Shown here piece after piece: positions 38,651 to 49,626 of a DNA stretch of 64,000 nt. Position 1 is the first letter of the stretch. The number at the start of each line of letters is the position of its first letter. Both the position numbers and the translations under genes were made by a program. Source of the DNA: Azolla caroliniana (Eukaryota; Polypodiophyta); the NCBI GenBank assembly GCA_043228905.1, contig JBHGNT010000010.1:9052001-9116000 (forward strand), given 5' to 3'. Below the pieces are notes generated by a model. It was not told where the DNA came from. It made no database searches and saw only the letters and a list, made by a program, of their open reading frames with translations.

Positions 38651-39904
38651 CTAAGCAAAATAAAATACTAAAATTGGCAAAGGAATTCTATATAGACAAG
38701 AAGAACAAGAGCTACAAATTACTTTGAAGAATAACAATGAGTATAATGAGATTACTTTGAAGAATAACAATGAGTATAATGACTTGATAACATTGAGAAA
38801 GGTTCAAATGGAATGCCACACCATTGATTTGGTAAGATATTAGGTTTCTTTGGTGAAGAGTTGAGGTGATTATAATCCACATTTGACTTTTGTGTACCTT
38901 GAAATTGTGAGAAAGTTTGACTTGAACATTGTGTCTACAACTTGAGCACTTTTGATGTTCAGAAACAATATTCATAGGGACTTCTCTATGTTCAAGCATA
39001 GTTCAACATGGACGAAAGTTTTATTTCAAAGAAAGGAGTATTCTAATAGAAGAATAAACAAAATTTTCTTGCAAAATGTAATGAAGCAACCTAATCATGT
39101 TGTTGGTAGTTGATGATGCAAATAATGTTACTACTTTAAATCTCATTTATGTTTGATTTGGTTGTCACTATATGAATGATAGATTGAAGACTTTGAGACA
39201 AATTGAGGCCCATAGTGATAATGTCATTTGGGAAAGCCTAATGCTCAAATGCGTCTTCATAACTCCATCTATTATCTTTGAACTATTGAATAGTCTTGGG
39301 GAATGGAAGTAAATGTATCATCTTAGTGAGATATGTGATGAAATCCAAAGAAATGGATTTCTATGTACTAATGAAAATTTGTTATTTGTTTGTCTAACTC
39401 ATATAGACGATGTTGAAACATTTTAGATCGGCAATACACATCACAATATACCTCAATGAAATTACATTTGGTTATTAGTTCTGAAGTCTCATGGACTCCA
39501 AAACACCCAACCATGACCATAAAAATTCATCAAAACTTGAATTTGAAAAAAGAAACAGAACGCGATGAAGATAGTCGTGCAGCCTGTCACCGCTTTGCTT
39601 TCTGCCGCCTAGCTTGCCGCTACAACCCGCTCACCTCCTATCGGGTATGGCTTAGCCGATGGCCACCTCCCTTCAACGGTTGTTGTTGGCTGTTCAACCT
39701 CTGTTGTTGCGTCTGTCACAGTAGTTGCAAGCAAAACGGTGGCCCCTAGCAGTCTGCCTGCTAAAATCAAGACAACAACTGTGACCAATCTCTCTGAATC
39801 TTCCATTGCCTCAATCTTCATCACCACATCCGCAAATCAGGAGCAATTGCCATGCCATCATGAACAATTTAACCGAGGCTCCTGTGCAACTCACTTGGAT
39901 AACC
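38651..39904. other. No gene seen
   Basis: AT-rich, with a 36-bp direct duplication at about 38730-38790 (ATTACTTTGAAGAATAACAATGAGTATAATGA). The interval 39560-39900 has a frame-broken stretch leading into the DUF4283-like piece. Confidence 0.45.
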
Positions 39905-40167
39905 CACCCAGTTCAAATAGTGCAATAGAGCTCATGTTGTCGGAAGAGGATCGAACATGGATTGTGCAAGAGATTCAACGTTTGGAGAAGAAGACTATCA
40001 TTGCGCATGTGTTGGGCCTTCGTCCTACACGCGCTGATCTCCGTTTATTGCTTCAAACCGCTTTGAAACAGGATCTTCACAACATTACAGATGTACAAAT
40101 ACTTGGCAGAAACTACTATAAACTAGAGTTCGAGCTGGAATGCGTGTTACCAATTGTTAAGAATTAG
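39905..40167 (+). pseudogene. DUF4283-like fragment (retroelement ORF1 type)
   Basis: Residues such as LRPTRADLRLLLQTALKQ, LHNITDVQILGRNYYKLEFE and VLPIVKN follow the pattern of the DUF4283 domain found at the N-terminus of plant LINE ORF1 and related zinc-knuckle proteins. It has no convincing start and ends at a stop beside the next LTR. It could also be a fragment of a host DUF4283 gene. Confidence 0.5.
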
Positions 40168-40590
40168 GCAATTAACTATGGGTTAATTAGTACCTAATTA
40201 TGTGATTAAGTAGTGGAAGATTATGTGATGTGTGTGTATGTACATGGGAGTGTGAGAGGAAGAGAGAAAGAACACTTATGAACAACGAGACAAGATTGGG
40301 GATGATTAACAATATTAAAAAGCATCATCAAATACAAAAATACCCACAATGAAGTATATATATACATCTCATGTGCAAAGGTGCACATGTGTGTGTAGAA
40401 TATAGATACAAATGTGTAAGTCCTATTTTAAATGATGATGGGAGTGGGGGATCTACAATGTATCCCACTCATGTACAAAATCCTATTTAAGGCTTTACGG
40501 TTAACACACTAACTAGATTCTATCTAGGTAATTACTAAGTTACGTGTGTTGACTAGCTAACTAAATCTAGTTGACCTTGATATCTCAACA
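40160..40590 (-). repeat. 3' LTR of Copia remnant H
   Basis: The minus-strand start TGTTGAGATATCAAGG (from 40590) is preceded by a polypurine tract CTTGAGCTTGAGGGGGCG (40608-40591). The other boundary is approximate because no partner LTR is present. Confidence 0.65.
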
Positions 40591-41351
40591 CGCCCCCTCA
40601 AGCTCAAGTGTGAGGCGTCTGACGTTCGCTTTGGCTTTTGTAGGCTTACGTCCGGCCTTCGATGTCGGCTTCTGTTTGGCTTTCGACGTCGGCATTTTCG
40701 TGTCAGTTTCGGTTCCTCCCCCTCAAGCCTCTCATGAAGGCTTGGGCTGACCGCTTTCACCCATCGTGGGTCATGAGCCACTTCTATAGAGCTCTCGGGC
40801 TCTTGTTCGGTCACTACCTTCATCGTGAAGGCATAATGATGGGCCATATACTCATTGTAGCCAAACCGAGTGACAGGTTCTTTTCTCTAGATGAGTGTCA
40901 AAGTTTTTCGCTCGCCGATGTGAGCACCTTCTTTACTCTGGGTGTCCGCATGATGGGTACACCAAACTCTCTATCTCGTGAGTGAGCCGGCAATCCGAAT
41001 CAGTGTTGTCGGGTGGTCGACCTCGTATTCGAGCATCTTACCTTTGAGTTGAGACACACTTGGAAGGCTTGAAGGCTCGTGTGGTCCATTTAGCTCGGTA
41101 GAGCTTGGATGGTCCTTTGGTGAAGGGTTTGGCCGAATATCGTCCTTCGAGTTGACGTTCAACTCTTCCTCGGTTGAGTCGGGTGGAACCAAATCGGGCT
41201 CATACCATGATGCCGATTCGTCGAAGACTACGTCTCGACTCACCCGAACTGCTCGGGTTGAAGGGTTATAGCAATTGTATGCCTTCTTCTCGGACGAGTA
41301 TCCTACGAGGATACATTTCTCCGACTTCACGTTGGGCTTCTGTCGGTTTTT
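40591..41351 (-). pseudogene. Copia remnant H: integrase end and charged tail, RT deleted
   Basis: Reading down the minus strand: VKSEKCILVGYSSEKKAYNCYNP and VSRDVVFDESASWYEP (end of integrase), an acidic linker with frame changes, and the first few residues of the RT domain (SIEVAHDPRWVKA). RT and RNase H are missing. What follows is a short basic tail in another frame ending LTLELEGAC-stop, closely like the last residues of the TE2 tail (PQVELKGEC-stop). It is cut on its 5' side by the LTR of remnant F. Confidence 0.75.
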
Positions 41352-41736
41352 TGTAAGAAATATTAGAACATAATGGAATAGATTGACAACAGAGAAAGAG
41401 AGAGATTTTGGAGAAGTGTAGAACAAGGTAGATATTATATTAAGACAAGTGTATTACAATGTAAGAACCTATAGTAACAACTCCAAATGTAGTATCACAC
41501 ACTCTAGGCTAAACAATACTTCATACATACATACATACATACATACATACATACATACATACATACATACACATATATACATATATACATATATATACAC
41601 ATAAAAGTAATGACTAGCTGTTACTTCTTTGTGAGTGTTGTTTTGTCTTTTTCTTATTGTTTTTGTAACGGTTATTTTGTCTTTATCCTCATAAGTAATG
41701 TTTTATCATTTGTGGTGGAAGCAGGTAATCTTAACA
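41352..41736 (-). repeat. 3' LTR of Copia remnant F
   Basis: 385 bp, starting TGTTAAGATTACC on the minus strand just after a GGGGGGGG-rich polypurine tract (41744-41737) and ending TTTCTTACA. It contains an (ACAT)n microsatellite at about 41523-41570. It sits inside remnant H. Confidence 0.7.
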
Positions 41737-42930
41737 CCCCCCCCTTAGTTGTGACACCACCAACTCATCTATTTGGATGAATACTTCTAATATGGTGGTA
41801 GCAACTCCGATGTTTTGCATTGGGTACTGGGTTGGTAAGAAAATCTGACCACATAGCTTGTGTTGAAGTATGTCCAATAGAAAGGTTATATTCTTCAAGA
41901 AGTTCTGAGATGAAGTGATGCCATGCTCAGATATGCTTGTTTTGCTCTGTGATCTTGGGGTCCTTAGTGATTTTGATGCAAGATTGGTTGTCACACCATA
42001 ACTTGAATTCAGAGATTTTGAGGATGGCTAGTTCATCAATGATGGACTTAAACCATAATCCCTCCTTGGTAGTGAGAGTAGCTGCTATGTATTCTACTTC
42101 AGCGGAAGAGAGGGCGACGATAGCTTATTTCTTTGTTCGCCATGAAATGGCACCACCTGCAAATAGGAATACATAGCCATAGGTGGATCGAGAGGTATCC
42201 TTGTCCTTAGTGATTTTGATGCAAGATTGGTTGTCACACCATAACTTGAATTCAGAGATTTTGAGGATGGCTAGTTCATCAATGATGGACTTAAACCATA
42301 ATCCCTCCTTGGTAGTGAGAGTAGCTGCTATGTATTCTGCTTCAGTGGAAGAGAGGGTGACAATAGCTTGTTTCTTTGTTCGCCATGAAATGGCACCACC
42401 TACAAATAGGAATACATAGCCAGAGGTGGATCGAGAGGTATCCTTGTCCCCCCCCCCCCCCCCCCCCCCCAATCTGCATCCGTCTAACCATTTAGTGGTG
42501 TAGATAGCCAAGCTTGGATATTTGAATGTTGGGCTTTAGAGTATGATGTGTAAGTAAGTGTCATATCCCTTGTGTACTTTAGATACCGTAATACTCTTTT
42601 AAGTGCTTTCCAATGGTTAACTCCCGGATTCTCCATGAATCTCGATAGATATCCAATGGCAAAAGACAAGTCGGGTCGAGTGCAGCTGACGAGGTATCGA
42701 ATGCTCCCCAACACTTGGCGATACAGGATATTCTTCATAAAGTAAGTTTCTTCAGTTATATGTGGTGAATGTTCGGATGATAATTTGCATGGTACTGTGA
42801 GGGGAGTGGAGATTGGAGAACACTCAGACATATCAAACTTGGTTAGTATATTATCGACAAAGTGTTCTTGTGATAGGGAAAGTGTACCTAGAGTTTGATT
42901 CCTTTTTACATTGTTAAGAAATGGAGTCTG
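41737..42930 (-). pseudogene. Copia remnant F: RT C-terminus and duplicated RNase H
   Basis: From 42930 downward: the end of RT (LSLSQEHFVDNILTKFDMSE, STPLTVPCKLS, LGSIRYLVSCTRPDLSFAIGYLSRFM), a poly(C) run at 42448-42470, then RNase H. The RNase H segment (STSGYVFLF, LSSTEAEYIAAT, LWCDNQSCIKITK) occurs twice as a 243-bp direct duplication (41961-42203 and 42204-42446), in frame (81 codons). The 5' part of the element is missing; its left neighbour is the LTR of remnant G. Non-functional. Confidence 0.82.
42448..42470. repeat. Poly(C) run of 23
   Basis: A C23 homopolymer at the edge of the RNase H duplication of remnant F. Length uncertain. Confidence 0.7.
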
Positions 42931-43193
42931 TGGTGATTGCAATGCAGCGGAAAATGAGAGACTATGTGTGTGTGTGTGTGTAGCAACAGAGAGAGAGAGT
43001 GAGAGCTCAAGATAGAGATAATCAAAACTGTATATTACATAAGGCTTCTAACGATAACTAAGTTACAGTGAGTTGGTTTATATACCAACTAAGCTAGGGC
43101 AAGCGCCCTTTCTACTATTTACAAAATTAGCATGGTATGTCCATGGGCTAGTGTGAACCTATTCCTATGGGAAGTTGAGTTTGATTCTCAACA
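42930..43193 (-). repeat. 3' LTR of Copia remnant G
   Basis: Starts TGTTGAGAATC on the minus strand at 43193, beside a CAAAGGGGCG polypurine tract. The far boundary near 42930 is approximate. Contains short GT and GA tracts at about 42966-43000. Confidence 0.6.
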
Positions 43194-44400
43194 CGCCCCT
43201 TTGAACACAACTTCCATCTGTTCGGTTTGAAGTTTGGCGTACATATTTGCGTATCAATGCGTACACTGCGTACTCCCCCTCAAGCTCGGCAATGTAGGCA
43301 GCATGAGACCAAGATCTGATGCGAATTGCCCGAGCTTGTCTACTCCTAACGCCTTTGTAAATATATCAACAACTTGGAGGTGCGTGCTGATATGTTGGAG
43401 ATCGATTTCTCCGGCCTATACGCGCTCGTGGATGAAGTGGTAGTGCACTTCGATGTGTTTAGTTCGTGCGTGAAATACGGGGTTGTGCGCAAAGTAGATA
43501 CTGCTCATGTTGTCGCAGTACAGGCGTATTAGATCTTTGATGGGAATGCCCCTATCCTTCAGTACACGCTTGAGCCATACGGCTTGACGTGCGGCGACTG
43601 CTGCACCCCTGTATTCGGCTTTTGTGCTCGACAGTGCGACTGTCAGTTGTTTCTTGCTGCTCCAAGAGATCTCTCCGCTGCCGAGGGAGAAGACAAATCC
43701 GGATGTGGATTGTCTATCTGCTTTGTATCCAGCCTAATCCGCGTCTGTGTACCCTCCGAGTCGAACAGTTGTATTCAACTTATATAAGATGCCGTGATCC
43801 ATTGTCGTACTGACATATCGTAGTATCCTCTTAGCACAATCGAGATGAAGGTTACGCGGATTCTGCATGAATTGGCTAAGTAGGCCGACTGAATAACTTA
43901 GGTCGGGTCGCGTAATGGTGAGATAGATCAAGCTACTGATCAGTTGGCGATATTGAGTCGGTTCAATCTCGGCCATGCCGAAACTGGCATCAATCTTGAT
44001 ATTGCGATCAAGAGGGGTAGTGACAGGTTTGCACTCTGTCATTTCGAATTTGTACAATAAGTTGAGGACATAATGTTGTTGTGAGATCATTATCCCGATT
44101 GGTGTGTCCGAATTACTTCAATACCTAGGAAGTAATGAAGTTCGTGCAGGTCTTTCATTTCGAACCTGCCGGAAAGAAGTGATTTAACTTTGTTAATCTC
44201 GGTGAGATCCTTTCTTCCGATGACCAAATCATCCACGTACAAGATGATGATGATCGGGCTATCCGACTTGTTTCGGATGTACAGGGAAGTGTCAGATTTG
44301 ACATCCGAAATTCGACTTGATGAAGATATTGCGTGATCTTTGAATGCCAAGCACGCGGTGCTTGTTTGAGGCCGTAAAGTGGCTTCTTGAGTCTAACTTT
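43194..44400 (-). pseudogene. Copia remnant G: RT and RNase H, broken
   Basis: From about 44390 downward: traces of the LYGLKQAP region in shifted frames, then IIILYVDDLVIGRKDLTEI (catalytic YVDD kept), FEMKDLHELHYFLGIEVIRT, SQQHYVLNLLYKFEMTECKPV and TRPDLSYSVGLLSQFM. RNase H follows down to about 43230. Several frameshifts and stops are present. No 5' portion or 5' LTR remains. Confidence 0.82.
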
Positions 44401-45940
44401 TATGTTTGTTTGGATTATTAACCATTTGTCAATCTAGAAGATAATGTTGTGTACTTCAAATCCAAGTTGTATTTGGTAATAGTGGAAAAGATTTTTTTGG
44501 CTTGATGCTAATGATTTTACATTTAGAAAACACTGTGGAAATAGTGTAATTTAGTATGTGATACTTTTTGAACCTATCTTGGATTACATACACAATTAGT
44601 TCTCACTTGGTGAATGGGCATCAAAATCCGGTCATCAAACAACATGTATTAACCTCAAATCTAGCTATGTGCCCAATTTCGGCTCAAACCGATCTGAACC
44701 ATTAAGCCATAGTTTAACGGTTTATTGGTTCCAAAAACATATAATGGTTTGGTTTGGTTTGAATTTTTAATAAATTGTTTGGTTTTTGTTCGGTTTGGTT
44801 CTATAGCTTGGGTTTATCGGTTTATAGGTTTAAATGGTTTGGTTTCAAGGTTTTTTATTAACTTTTTTTCCCCTTAATAATTTATTAATTTAATGGTTTA
44901 ATTAATTGTTTTTTACTGATTTAATTAATTTAACTTTGGTTTAATTAAAGTTTTTTTATTGATTTAATTAATTTAATTTAATGTATTTTTTCTTATTTAG
45001 ATTTTTAAAATTAGTTTGATTTAAATGATTAGGTTTAAATTTTTTATTAAATGGGTCGGTTTGGTTTCAACTTTTCCCTAAATAGTTTGGATTTAAATGG
45101 TTTGGTTTAAATGGCTGAGAGTTCATAAACATTTTGGTTTGGTTTTTGTTTATATAAATAGTTTGGTTTGGTTTGGTTTCAAGGCAAAGAAACCGAATCG
45201 AACCCATTGCTAGTCAGATCTATGGAAAGGTTTGAGTATGAGAATATCATTGAAAATATCAAACAACCATATTTTAAAGTAAACCTTAAAGGAACACCTA
45301 TGCAATCAATGATGGTTGAGGATATATTACAAATGATATAGTGCAACAATAGAATGCAAGTGGGAACCTTTTGAGAAATTCATTTTCTCACACACAAACC
45401 AATGTCATTTAGCCAAGATATACCTTGCAAAAGCATCAAGAACTATAGCTCAAAGGACAGAATGGTTTGATAGCAATGTCATATGAAAGTATCTTATGAC
45501 TTTAGAAATAGTCAAGGATAAAGAAAATCATGAAAGGCATTTGCTTGAATATAAAGACATAGTCAAAGAAAGAGAAGAATGTGGGGAGATACTCAACCTT
45601 TTCTCCAAACACAAGAGAGAGCACATGTGAAACCTAGAAGGGAATAAGTTGCAATGAATTAACTCTTATCAACTTGTCGATTGTAAGAGCTTACATGGGC
45701 AACCAAATGCAAGAAAGATGATTTGGTTCTCTTTCACATATACCATCCTTCTTTACGATTGAGGATCTATGCATAGTCATTAGAAATTAGCCTCTCAAAA
45801 TCCAGAAGATCTTCAAGGTTTAAAGGTTGAAAATGAATCGCATGCATGGATAAAGAAGATGGACAAGAAAATGAATCACATACATGGATAAGTAATATAT
45901 TTAATTATGTGTTGCATAATGATATGCCTTAGGATTGGAG
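44401..45940. repeat. GGTTT-rich low-complexity stretch and AT-rich DNA
   Basis: About 44690-45190 is a degenerate (GGTTTGGTTT)n / TTTAATTAATT stretch. The remainder shows no coding or element signature that I can support. Confidence 0.6.
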
Positions 45941-45949
45941 TATAAATTA

Positions 45950-46490
45950 AATAAAACCATTAAGTAAAGATGGATATGTGAATATTGTAAACAACGATTG
46001 AACAATTGTGGTCGAAAACTATTTGGATATATAATGGAATTAATGGTAAGCGCATGGGTTCGAGAACATGGTTAGAGAGCTTACTAACAATGTGGCTTTG
46101 AAAACACCATAACAATCACCCTACACCTTGAATTGTTAATGGAAGAAAATGTTGGAGAAGAAAGGATGTATATTATTGCTTCATAGACTTCAAGAATGCT
46201 TTTGGGGTGGTACCGCATAAGCATTTTTTGGATGCTCATTGAATAACTTAGGGACAACCAAATATATGTTTGTGACTATTTTGTTCTATGCATAAATGAA
46301 TCGGAAGAAATAGTTGTCAAATTCTAAAGGAAGAAGGTATTGAAGAACTTGACATTAGGAATGTAGACATCATGCTTCTATTATACACAAATGATGTGGT
46401 ACTTTGTGCAAATACTTTAGAAGATACACAAAAGCTTATGAGGTTATAGAAGATTTTCAGATGCGTACTAAGTTGATTGCTAATTCTAAA
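45950..46490 (+). pseudogene. LINE reverse-transcriptase relic
   Basis: Across frames it shows two signature boxes of non-LTR RT: CFIDFKNAFGVVPHKH (usually FIDFxKAFDxV) at about 46165-46215, and MLLLYTNDVVLCANT (usually YADDxxL) at about 46373-46415, followed by EDTQKLM and a later frame. Many stops are present. It seems related to the LINE at 58200-59610. Confidence 0.7.
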
Positions 46491-46557
46491 TCAAAGATAG
46501 CGTGGGGAAAGCTAGCACAGATAGGGCTCCATGGTGGCTCCAAGAGGAGCACAAGAG

Positions 46558-46848
46558 TGTTGGCATAAAAGGCCGACTCCTTCCACTTTGTAACCGTAGT
46601 TTGAACACTTCATCTAGTTAGGGCTTGAGTATAAGCTCAACCCTAACATTGTAACGAGAATCTTCTTGTATCTTGAGTCTTGGAGCGTAAGAGTTAGAGA
46701 GAGAGAAATAACAGAGCTTCTATAAGAGCTTCAAAATGTGTCTACGCTTCCGTTTCTTCTTCTGTCATATTTGCTATGTTGTTTGCTGAGCATAATACGA
46801 TAGGTCCTCATACACGCTTCCGCATATCTGTTTACATAATTGTTCACA
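46558..46848 (+). repeat. 5' LTR of truncated Copia I
   Basis: 291 bp, TGTTGGCATAAAAGG ... GTTCACA, followed after two bases by a primer site TGGTAGCAGAGC (46851-46862). No matching 3' LTR is in the window. Confidence 0.78.
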
Positions 46849-46946
46849 ACTGGTAGCAGAGCAACTTGTTGTTCAACGACAACAAAAAAGCAGAAAAAGC
46901 TGAAAGAAAAGACTAGGTCAGTAAAATTTCATTTTCAAAAGAGAAC

Positions 46947-47384
46947 ATGGCTTCAACATCCGGTACAGGGGTTGAAATTAGAAAGTTCGACAACAAAAAG
47001 TTTGCTCTATGGAAGGAGATGATGCAGGATGTATTGATCATCCGACGTCAAATCAAGGCAATACGACACACCAACAAGCCAACCTCGATGATAGAAAAAG
47101 AATGACGCTCATTGGACGAAATAGCCAGGTTGACCATTTGTATACATCTGGCCAAAAATGTCTATTTCAGTATGGCAAAGGAGACGACAACATTCTCATT
47201 ATGGGAGAAGTTACAGGCTGTGTACGAGAAGAAATCCTCCTCATCGAAACTCATTTTCATTTGACAATTGTGCAATATGAAGATGAGAGAGTCGGACCTA
47301 GCGACCTCCCACATCAACACCTTCAACCTGGTGTTGTTTGAACTCTCCTCCCAAGGGATCAACTTTGAGGAAGAAGTGAAAGCT
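46947..47384 (+). pseudogene. Copia I gag, truncated
   Basis: The ATG at 46947 gives MASTSGTGVEIRKFDNKKFALWKEMMQD, a Copia Gag start, with a stop about 50 codons in. Later pieces in other frames (SHINTFNLVLFELSSQGINFEEEVKA) show the UBN2 core. The sequence changes to Gypsy gag at about 47385 with no LTR or TSD between them. Confidence 0.8.
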
Positions 47385-48992
47385 TCCTCTTGGAGACGAA
47401 CGAAGGGTTCACGATCACTGGGTTGTGGTCAAAGGAGTATGCGGTCGGATTGACAAACAACGAGAATGGAAAGAGGAGGGGTCCTCAATAGTCGGTCTGA
47501 CGCCAGAGAGAAGGGTTGAGTTGGCGCCGACCTGAACAGAAGAAATGAGGAAGTGGCTCGAGTTGGGCCAAGCCCCGACCAACGTAGCCGTGGGACCATC
47601 CGGGGGCGTGGATCTAGAGGAGCTGACGAAAATGGTGTGCGATCTCCAAATATCTTAGGCCCGAAGGGGCGACGGAGGCTAACCGCACGACTAACAGCCG
47701 CTGGTTTACCAAAGGTGCTTATGGTGTGATGCCATCGGCCATGCCCGGAGAGACTGTGCCGACTTTGGCGAAGCACTCAGAAACGACGTGGTGTACCTTT
47801 GGAATGGCAGGGTGCACGTGAGTGACACGCGCAAAATGCTCGAAGTAAACACCGGACGAGGCAGCATGAAGAGGTTGATAGAGGAGGCTGCGGCATGGCA
47901 CGTCGAGGCTATCCACTACTCGGCCTCGGCTGGCATCCGCGTGGGTGGAAAGGTCACTAGCTCTTATGGAAACCCCGGATTTTGGCCGGTGGTACTGGAG
48001 ACCTTCTCCAAAAGGAAGCTGAAAAAGGGGGAAGCAAACCGCGTGGAAAGACGTGTATGCGAGGTCACTGGATGGAGCGACCCGGTTGAGGAGAAATCTG
48101 GCTTTGTAGAAACCGCGTGCTAGAACTACGAGGTTTTGGTCGACGACAAGCGGGCCGGAAAGACCGGAGGAGCATTCCCTTCGGGGAGGTATGATACCCG
48201 GAGCGGACCTAAGAAGAACGATGTCGCTCCGGCTGGATCTCAAGAAAGAGAAAAGGGCAAGGTTCTGAGCTTCCGGTTAAGCTCGGAAATCGAGAAAACA
48301 ACGGGCCTATGAAAGGTCCTAGAAGAGAGAATCCTCGATAGTCGTGTAGAACTCACACTAAGAGAAGTGCTAGGCATAGCAATGAGAGAGTTCCATGATG
48401 GCATTGTGGATCTCGTAAATAGGAAGCGGCTCTCGACAGAGCCAGAATTGGAGAAGCCGGTCGAGGTAAGGGCAACATTGCTCGACAAGGTGGCCGTAGA
48501 GGACGAGCTTGTGGAAAGCAACAACACAAGGCCGCACTAAGCCAGAGCAACGACAGAAACCCCGGTTCGGATCGGGGATGTAAAGGAGCCAGTGGTGGCG
48601 TTGATTGACCATGGGTCAGAAATTAACCTAATGTCCGTGGACTTCTACAAAAAGGGGAAATGGCCAATCAACACCAAGCACGGGTGGAAGATATGCGCGG
48701 CTACGCAGGCCACGGAGGAGCTACACGGGGCTTGCCTGAATGTCTGAGTAAGGGTCGGTGACGTCGAGATAGACCAACACTTTTTCGTGCAAGAGACATC
48801 CTCTCATCCGGTCATCCTCGGTGAACCATATATCACAACGGCGCGAATGGAAACCAAAGTGTTGGACAATGGTTTAGCCTATGCAAGGGTGAAGAGTCAG
48901 GACGGCCGTCACTCCGTTCAGTTCCTGACAGTACGACAGAACCATGAGCGGAATAGAGACACTCTCGACAATGACGGCCAAGAGGATTTTTA
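47385..48992 (+). pseudogene. Gypsy E gag-protease, broken
   Basis: Follows TE7 gag from GVCGRIDKQREW through a CCHC knuckle (frame-shifted, CDAIGHARRDCADFGEAL-like, about 47720-47775), MKRLIEEAAAWHVEAIHYSASAGIRVGG and the protease (LIDHGSEINLMSVDFYKKG), to VILGEPYITTARMETKVLDNG and NDGQEDF-stop at 48992. Stops at about 47653, 48121, 48310, 48538 and 48745 interrupt it. Confidence 0.88.
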
Positions 48993-49161
48993 AAAAGGGC
49001 TATCAAGGTGTGGGGCCGCGATAGTCCGGACGACCAAAACAAACCCCACACATGTACTATAGGTAGGAAAATTTTGTTCTCCGACAACGGAGGTTGTACC
49101 ATAACCGGCATTAGTGGCTGGAACAAGAAACGAGTCGAAGGGCGGTTGAAGGCGTGCGGAG
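48993..49161 (+). pseudogene. Gypsy E pol, first piece before Copia D
   Basis: Short stretch (LFSDNGGCTITGISG, EGRLKACGV) equivalent to the start of TE7 pol, ending at the CGGAG duplication of Copia D. It resumes at 54547. Confidence 0.85.
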
Positions 49162-49482
49162 TGTAGGGATTGAACAAAGCCGTCAGTGCGGAAGAGATCA
49201 CACAATATGAATCTGTGATGAAGAAATACCTGCATTTGAGAGAGGCAAGAACAAATTACGTACAGGGAGAGAGAGAGAGAGAGGCACAAAGCATATATCT
49301 ATATTCATAAAAGGGCAACAGTTACAACAATGAACAACCAACCTTTACAAAAGGTTACAAAGTCACTTTATATAGTGACTCACTTAGGGCAACTGCCCTT
49401 TATGTTATTTACAAAAATAGCCCGAACTTGGGCTCTCTAAGAGGATAGTGTGAATACGTCCATTATACATTTGTATTCGACA
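49162..49482 (-). repeat. 3' LTR of Copia D
   Basis: 321 bp, TGTCGAATACAAATG ... ATCCCTACA on the minus strand, sharing its start with the TE5 LTR. A few substitutions separate it from the partner. Confidence 0.93.
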
Positions 49483-49626
49483 CTCCCCTGTAATGGGCGT
49501 ATACATGGGTTATCTAAAAAATACGGGTATAGGCATAGGTTCTCGGACAAGTCTGTTTTGTTCGAATCGGCATGATCCGTAGACAGAAGACCGAACTGGT
49601 CGGGTCGGAAAAGCTGAAGTCGGTCG

